Shown one piece after another: positions 1 through 5,871 of a stretch of 5,871 bases of DNA (position 1 is its first letter; every line of letters starts with the position of its first letter). The translations under genes and the position numbers were made by a program. The notes below the pieces were generated by a model, which saw only the letters and a list, made by a program, of their open reading frames with translations, made no database searches and had not been told where the DNA came from. Source of the DNA: Betaproteobacteria bacterium (lineage in GTDB: Bacteria > Pseudomonadota > Gammaproteobacteria > Burkholderiales > SG8-39); contig SHXL01000169.1 of assembly GCA_009693345.1 (NCBI GenBank), positions 1 through 5,871 of the forward strand. The letters run 5' to 3'.

Positions 1-2719
<2,719 letters not shown>

Positions 2720-2720
<1 letters not shown>

Positions 2721-3694
2721 CAGTGCAGGCGTGGTTTTTTCAAGAAGTCGTTGCGGTCGGCCGAGCGGATCCGCACTTCCGACGCTGCGCCGTGGCGCAA
2801 CAAGGTCAGCGTGACCTCGCTGCCGGCCGGGCCGGCGCTCCAGATACGACGAAACATTGCCGCCAGACCGGTGACATCCTCACCGCCGATTTCCAATACT
2901 AGGTCACCCAGCTTGAGGCCAGCGCGCTCGGCCGGACCGCCAGGGGCCAGACCGCCTATGACCAGATGGCCGTCCATTTCCGTGGCATAAATGCCGAGCC
3001 AGGCACGCGGCGGGCGCGCTGCACGGCCGAGGGTCAGCAGTTCGTCCAGGATCGGGGTCAGCACATCGATCGGCACGAACATATTGCCGTCCACCGTCTT
3101 GCCGCCGACGCTTTCCTGCACCAGCAGCGAGCCGATACCGAGCAGCCGTCCGTCCTCGCCAACCAGCGCCGCGCCCCCCCACTGCGGATGGGCGGGGGCG
3201 GTGAACAAGGCTTCATCCAGCACGTATTCCCAATAGCCGGCGAATTCGCGCTTGGCGATGATTCTCGCCTTAAGCGAATGCGCACGGCCGCCGTGGCCAA
3301 TGACGATCACCGGGTCATTAGATCTCGCGGCGCTGGCAGAGCCGCGCGCCAGGGGACGTACGCCCAGCGACCCGAGCGGTAGCACCAGGCCCAAGCCGGT
3401 GCTCTGGTCGTAGGCGAGGGCGTGGCCCTGCACCACGGTGCCGCGATTGGTGGTGAGCCAGATCGACTCGGCTTCGGTGATCAGGTAACCGATGGTGAGG
3501 ATTAGCCCGTCCTCCCGAATGACGACGCCGTTGCCCGCGCGCTCGGTTCCCAGGATGGGCGCGGTGTAGGCGTCTTCCGGAATTTCCGCGTGCAGCAGCA
3601 CCACCGCATCGATGGCTGACGCGAGATCGAACCCCGCTTCATCGGGGCTCGGTTGCAGGGCCGCGGGGAATGCCCAGTGGGTAGGTTCGGCCAT
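2720..3694 (-). CDS. HtrA/DegP-like S1C-family protein with PDZ domain and no catalytic triad (probable cytoplasmic pseudoprotease)
   Basis: This 324-residue protein has a trypsin-like domain (about residues 22-222) followed by one PDZ domain (about 228-312). The PDZ has a WLGI carboxylate-binding loop and the typical APGGPAERAGLKLGDLVLEIGG core. Landmarks of the HtrA fold are present (GNGVVIREDGLILT; GEDGRLLGIGSL). All three catalytic positions are changed: the HtrA His site reads TIGYLI (Tyr70), the Asp site reads STGLGLV (Gly100), and the GNSGG serine site reads PQWGGAAL (Trp172). Peptidase activity is therefore not expected. There is no signal peptide or membrane segment, unlike periplasmic DegP/DegS, so a cytosolic location is inferred. 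The ATG at 3694 lies 2 nt after the pobA stop, with AAGG 7 nt upstream. The TGA shares its A with the metH start. The function is unknown. A peptide- or protein-binding role through the PDZ domain is a guess. Confidence 0.85.
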
Positions 3695-3696
3695 GT

Positions 3697-4881
3697 TTAG
3701 ACCTTGTCAAAGGGTAGGCCGACGTAGTTTTCCGCCAGCATGGTTGCCGCGGCGCGCGAGCTGGTGACGTATTCCAGCTGCGAGCGCTGCAGGCGGTGGT
3801 GAAACGGGCTTTCGTCGTGGAAGCGGTGCAGCATCGAGGTCATCCACCAGGAGAAATGCTCCGCGCGCCACACGCGCCGCAGCGCGGTTTCGGAGTAACG
3901 CTCGAGAAGATCGGTGCTGCCGGCGTCGTAGAAAGCGGCCAGCGCCTGCGCCAGCACCCGCACGTCGGCGACGGCGAGGTTCAGGCCCTTGGCGCCGGTC
4001 GGCGGCACGATGTGCGCCGCGTCGCCGGCCAGGAACAGGCGGCCATGCTGCATCGGCTCGACCACCAGACTGCGCATCGCGATCACGCTCTTCTGGAAGA
4101 TGCGTCCCTCGCTCAGGCGCCAGCCGTCGTCGCCCGCCAGCCGCGTGTGCAGCGCCTCCCAGATGCGCGTGTCGGGCCAGAGGCTGGTTGTGTCGCCGGG
4201 GTTGCACTGCAGGTACAGCCGTTGGATCTTCGGTGAGCGAGTGCTGATCAGCGCGAAACCCTGCTCGTGGTAGGCGTAGATCAATTCCTCGGTTGCCCGC
4301 GGCGCCTCGACCAAGATTCCGAACCAGGCGAACGGAGACACGCGCACAAATTCCTTGCGCAGGCGCGACGGAATCGACGGCCGCGACACGCCGTGGAAGC
4401 CGTCGCAGCCGGCGATGTAGTCGCAGGCAATCTCGTGGAGCGCGCCGCCCTCATCGTGAAAGCGCAACTTCGGCAGCTGGGTTTCGAGATCGAGCAGGCT
4501 TATGTCTTTGACGCCAAACAGCAATGCTTCGCCGCTGTCGAACCGCGCCTTGACCAGATCCCGAATCACCTCGTGTTGGGCATACACGGTGATGCATCGG
4601 CCGCCGGTGAGCTCCGCCAGAGGGATGCGGTGGTTCTGCCCGCCAAAGCGCAGGATCACGCCTTCGTGCGCCAGTCCCTCGCGGCGCAAGCGCTCGCCGA
4701 GGCCCGTTTCGTTCAGCAGGTCCACGGTGCCCTGTTCCAGCACGCCGGCGCGGATGGTCGCCTCGATCTCCTGGCGGCTGCGCGTCTCGAGCACCACCGA
4801 CTCGATGCCGCGCAGTTGCAGCAGATGAGCGAGCAGCAGCCCCGCCGGCCCCGCGCCGATGATCCCGACCTGTGTGCGCAT
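3697..4881 (-). CDS. pobA: 4-hydroxybenzoate 3-monooxygenase (p-hydroxybenzoate hydroxylase)
   Basis: This group A flavoprotein monooxygenase is FAD-dependent and cytosolic. It converts 4-hydroxybenzoate, O2 and NAD(P)H to protocatechuate, feeding the beta-ketoadipate pathway. It is 394 residues, the same length as Pseudomonas PobA. Visible motifs are the FAD dinucleotide-binding GAGPAG (9-14), the CDYIAGCDG motif (153-161) and the second FAD motif with its active-site loop, GDAAHIVPPTGAKGLN (286-301). Equivalents of the P. fluorescens substrate residues Tyr201, Ser212, Arg214, Tyr222, Pro293 and Tyr385 are Tyr202, Ser213, Arg215, Tyr223, Pro294 and Tyr386. The frame stays open upstream to an ATG at 4986. 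The start at 4881 is preferred because MRTQVGIIGAGPAG matches the family N-terminus and the longer form would overlap the divergent thioesterase gene. The Shine-Dalgarno is weak. It heads the apparent pobA/HtrA-like/metH transcript. The segment that sets NADPH versus NADH preference differs from the Pseudomonas enzyme (see findings). Confidence 0.96.
   Translation of the reverse strand: MRTQVGIIGAGPAGLLLAHLLQLRGIESVVLETRSRQEIEATIRAGVLEQGTVDLLNETGLGERLRREGLAHEGVILRFGGQNHRIPLAELTGGRCITVYAQHEVIRDLVKARFDSGEALLFGVKDISLLDLETQLPKLRFHDEGGALHEIACDYIAGCDGFHGVSRPSIPSRLRKEFVRVSPFAWFGILVEAPRATEELIYAYHEQGFALISTRSPKIQRLYLQCNPGDTTSLWPDTRIWEALHTRLAGDDGWRLSEGRIFQKSVIAMRSLVVEPMQHGRLFLAGDAAHIVPPTGAKGLNLAVADVRVLAQALAAFYDAGSTDLLERYSETALRRVWRAEHFSWWMTSMLHRFHDESPFHHRLQRSQLEYVTSSRAAATMLAENYVGLPFDKV
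3702..3705 (-). promoter_or_regulatory. Ribosome binding site of the HtrA-like gene, inside the pobA 3' end
   Basis: AAGG on the minus strand lies within the last sense codons of pobA, 7 nt before the ATG at 3694. It supports translation of the HtrA-like protein from the pobA message. Confidence 0.5.
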
Positions 4882-4886
4882 CGTGC

Positions 4887-4895
4887 TGATATTAT
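4887..4895 (+). promoter_or_regulatory. Candidate extended -10 promoter element for the thioesterase/pcaB-like genes
   Basis: TGATATTAT fits an extended -10 (TGn followed by TATTAT, 5 of 6 to TATAAT). It lies in the only AT-rich patch of the 46-bp divergent gap. Transcription would begin near 4902 and give a leader of about 25 nt that includes the GAGAG ribosome site. No good -35 is seen at 17 nt, which would fall inside the pobA coding start. Extended -10 promoters can tolerate a weak -35. This is prediction only. Confidence 0.4.
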
Positions 4896-4896
4896 C
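4891..4896 (-). promoter_or_regulatory. Candidate -10 element for pobA, overlapping the divergent one
   Basis: Read on the minus strand this is GATAAT (5 of 6 to TATAAT), 9 nt before the pobA ATG at 4881. If used, the pobA leader would be only a few bases long, close to leaderless. A possible upstream TTGCTC (about 4917-4922) is spaced 21 nt away, too far for a standard -35, so an activator or a promoter further inside the thioesterase gene may be needed. Weak call. Confidence 0.25.
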
Positions 4897-4915
4897 CGGC
4901 GGCGTGACGGAAAAC

Positions 4916-4920
4916 GAGAG
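4916..4920 (+). promoter_or_regulatory. Ribosome binding site of the thioesterase gene
   Basis: GAGAG ends 7 nt before the ATG at 4928. This spacing decides the start in favour of 4928 over the upstream in-frame ATG at 4859. Confidence 0.6.
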
Positions 4921-4927
4921 CAATTCG

Positions 4928-5341
4928 ATGCTGGCGGTATTCCCGGTGCAGCTGCAATGGGGCGAGTGCGACCCGGCCGGGATCATCTTCTATCCGACCT
5001 ATTTCCGTTGGTTCGATGCCTCGACCTGGAGCATGTTTGCCGCGGTGGGCTATCACGCCAAGCGCATGCGCGCTGAGCACCTGGCAATGCCGTTGGTCTC
5101 GGCCGAGTGCCAGTTCAAAAGTCCCGCCCAGCAGGAGGATCGTTGCGAGGTGCGTTCGCGTATTGTCCGCTGGGGCGGCAAATCTTTCGTGGTTAAACAC
5201 CAGGTGCTGCGTGAAGACGGTACGTTGCTGGCCGAGGGTTCGGAGACCCGCGTCTGGGGTCGCTACGAGAACGGTCCGGGGTCGCCCATGAAGGGCCAGG
5301 CGATCAGCGAGGACCTCAAAGCCTTGTTCGTGAAGCGCTAG
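4928..5341 (+). CDS. 4-hydroxybenzoyl-CoA thioesterase-like hotdog-fold acyl-CoA thioesterase
   Basis: This 137-residue single-domain hotdog thioesterase belongs to the 4-hydroxybenzoyl-CoA thioesterase/YbgC group. The N-terminal WGECDPAGIIFYPTYFRWFD (11-30) lines up with FGDCDPAGIVWYP of the Pseudomonas sp. CBS3 enzyme, whose catalytic Asp17 corresponds to Asp15 here. The following MPLVSAECQFKSPA and the GGKSFVVKHQV strand also match that enzyme, whose length is about 141 residues. The predicted reaction is hydrolysis of an aromatic acyl-CoA, plausibly 4-hydroxybenzoyl-CoA to 4-hydroxybenzoate and CoA, in the cytosol. The neighbouring pobA, which uses 4-hydroxybenzoate, supports this substrate, but YbgC-type enzymes with other acyl-CoA substrates look similar. 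The ATG at 4928 is chosen because GAGAG at 4916-4920 sits 7 nt upstream and the protein then begins as in the family. An in-frame ATG at 4859 would add 23 unrelated residues read across the pobA start. It is followed after 9 nt by the pcaB-like gene. Confidence 0.88.
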   Translation: MLAVFPVQLQWGECDPAGIIFYPTYFRWFDASTWSMFAAVGYHAKRMRAEHLAMPLVSAECQFKSPAQQEDRCEVRSRIVRWGGKSFVVKHQVLREDGTLLAEGSETRVWGRYENGPGSPMKGQAISEDLKALFVKR

Positions 5342-5350
5342 GCGGGAACC

Positions 5351-5871
5351 ATGGCTTCGACGGTCTTCGATTCCGCCCTCTACCGCGACATGTTCGGTAC
5401 GGCCGAGATGCGCGCCGTTTTCTCCGACGCCGGATTTCTCGCGCGCTGTCTCGAGGTCGAGGCGGCGCTGGCGCGTGCGCAGGGTGCTGTGGGAGTGATT
5501 CCGGCCGCAGCGGCGCATGAGATCAGCGCCAGGGCGGATCCCGGCATACTCGATCTCGAGCGCCTGAAACGCGAGACCGAAGTCGTCGGCTATCCCATCC
5601 TGCCCCTTGTGCGCCAGCTCGCCGCCGCCTGCGCGGGCGACGCGGGGCGTTACGTGCACTGGGGTGCGACCACCCAGGACATCATGGATAGCGCGCTGGT
5701 CTTGCAGTTGCGCTCGGCGTTCGATCTCGTGGCGGCCGATCTGGCGGCGGTTTCGCTGGCCCTCGAAGCGCTCGCGCGCCGCTACCGCGATACGCCGATG
5801 GCGGGACGCACCCACCTGCAGCAGGCCTTGCCGATCACCTTCGGCTACAAGGCGGCGGTGTGGCGCGCGCC
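5351..5871 (+). CDS. pcaB: 3-carboxy-cis,cis-muconate cycloisomerase-like protein (fumarase/aspartase superfamily), truncated by window edge
   Basis: The first 173 residues (out of about 350-450 in the family) of a class II fumarase/aspartase superfamily enzyme are visible. The N-terminus VFDSALYRDMFGTAEMRAVF, the helix with EVEAALARAQ, the conserved region HWGATTQDIMDSALVLQLR (103-121) and GRTHLQQALPITFGYKAA (152-169) are characteristic of PcaB and its close relatives. PcaB lactonises 3-carboxy-cis,cis-muconate, the product of protocatechuate 3,4-dioxygenase, to gamma-carboxymuconolactone in the cytosol. Proximity to pobA supports this role. The superfamily signature loop (GSSxMPxKxNP) lies beyond the window. 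His155 is the residue found in adenylosuccinate lyase-type members, so a related lyase activity is possible. The start at 5351 has a modest GGGAA at 5344-5348 and gives the expected N-terminus. It is probably co-transcribed with the thioesterase gene 9 nt upstream. Confidence 0.78.
   Translation, partial: MASTVFDSALYRDMFGTAEMRAVFSDAGFLARCLEVEAALARAQGAVGVIPAAAAHEISARADPGILDLERLKRETEVVGYPILPLVRQLAAACAGDAGRYVHWGATTQDIMDSALVLQLRSAFDLVAADLAAVSLALEALARRYRDTPMAGRTHLQQALPITFGYKAAVWRA

Noticed and set aside
3174..3180. Run of seven G on the minus strand at the former serine site of the HtrA-like gene, considered as a frameshift or sequencing error that could explain the lost Ser
   Set aside because: The frame is continuous and family-like on both sides (HPQ before, GGAALVGEDG after), so the run length is right. 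The His and Asp positions are also lost elsewhere, so a local error does not explain it.
4882..4986. A 35-residue N-terminal extension of PobA from an ATG at 4986
   Set aside because: The family N-terminus begins at the ATG at 4881. The extension does not resemble any PobA sequence I know and would overlap the divergent thioesterase gene.
4267..5076. 269-codon open frame on the plus strand covering the pobA 5' half and running into the thioesterase gene
   Set aside because: It conflicts with two well-supported genes. Its translation is Ala/Arg/Gln/His-rich without any domain.
5339..5351. Possible terminator or promoter between the thioesterase and PcaB-like genes
   Set aside because: Only 9 nt separate stop and start, with no hairpin or AT-rich element. 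This is ordinary operon spacing.
4892..5815. 307-codon open frame on the minus strand
   Set aside because: Antisense to the thioesterase and the PcaB-like gene, both with clear family motifs. The translation has no recognisable domain.

Overview
The window is dense, GC-rich bacterial chromosome (clearly above 60 % GC by eye, strong G/C bias at third codon positions). The protein families suggest an aromatic-degrading proteobacterium, most likely a betaproteobacterium. This is an inference from gene content and protein similarity recalled from memory, not from a search. There are no RNA genes, mobile elements, CRISPR arrays or long repeats. Nearly every base is coding, and the longest non-coding stretch is 46 bp.

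Layout: two gene sets diverge from that 46-bp gap (4882-4927). Leftward on the minus strand are pobA (4-hydroxybenzoate 3-monooxygenase, 4881-3697), a cytoplasmic HtrA-like protein with a trypsin fold and a PDZ domain but no catalytic triad (3694-2720), and metH (cobalamin-dependent methionine synthase, from 2720 and running off the left edge). The three are packed with a 2-nt gap and then a 1-nt TGATG overlap, so they look like one transcript. Rightward on the plus strand are a 4-hydroxybenzoyl-CoA-type hotdog thioesterase (4928-5341) and, 9 nt later, the first 173 residues of a PcaB-like 3-carboxy-cis,cis-muconate cycloisomerase (5351 to the right edge).

How the genes fit: the thioesterase could release 4-hydroxybenzoate from its CoA ester, PobA hydroxylates it to protocatechuate, and PcaB acts after ring cleavage in the protocatechuate branch of the beta-ketoadipate pathway. 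This is a peripheral aromatic pathway around a shared promoter region. MetH is a housekeeping enzyme whose presence in the same apparent transcript is unexpected. Its catalytic landmarks (three zinc cysteines, cobalamin-ligating histidine) are intact.

The item most worth a second look is the HtrA-like pseudoprotease. Tyr, Gly and Trp occupy the His, Asp and Ser positions of the triad, while the fold and PDZ domain appear intact. Nothing else here looks like an undescribed multi-gene system. The remaining points concern coenzyme preference of PobA, an active-site difference in the PcaB-like lyase, and translational coupling into metH.
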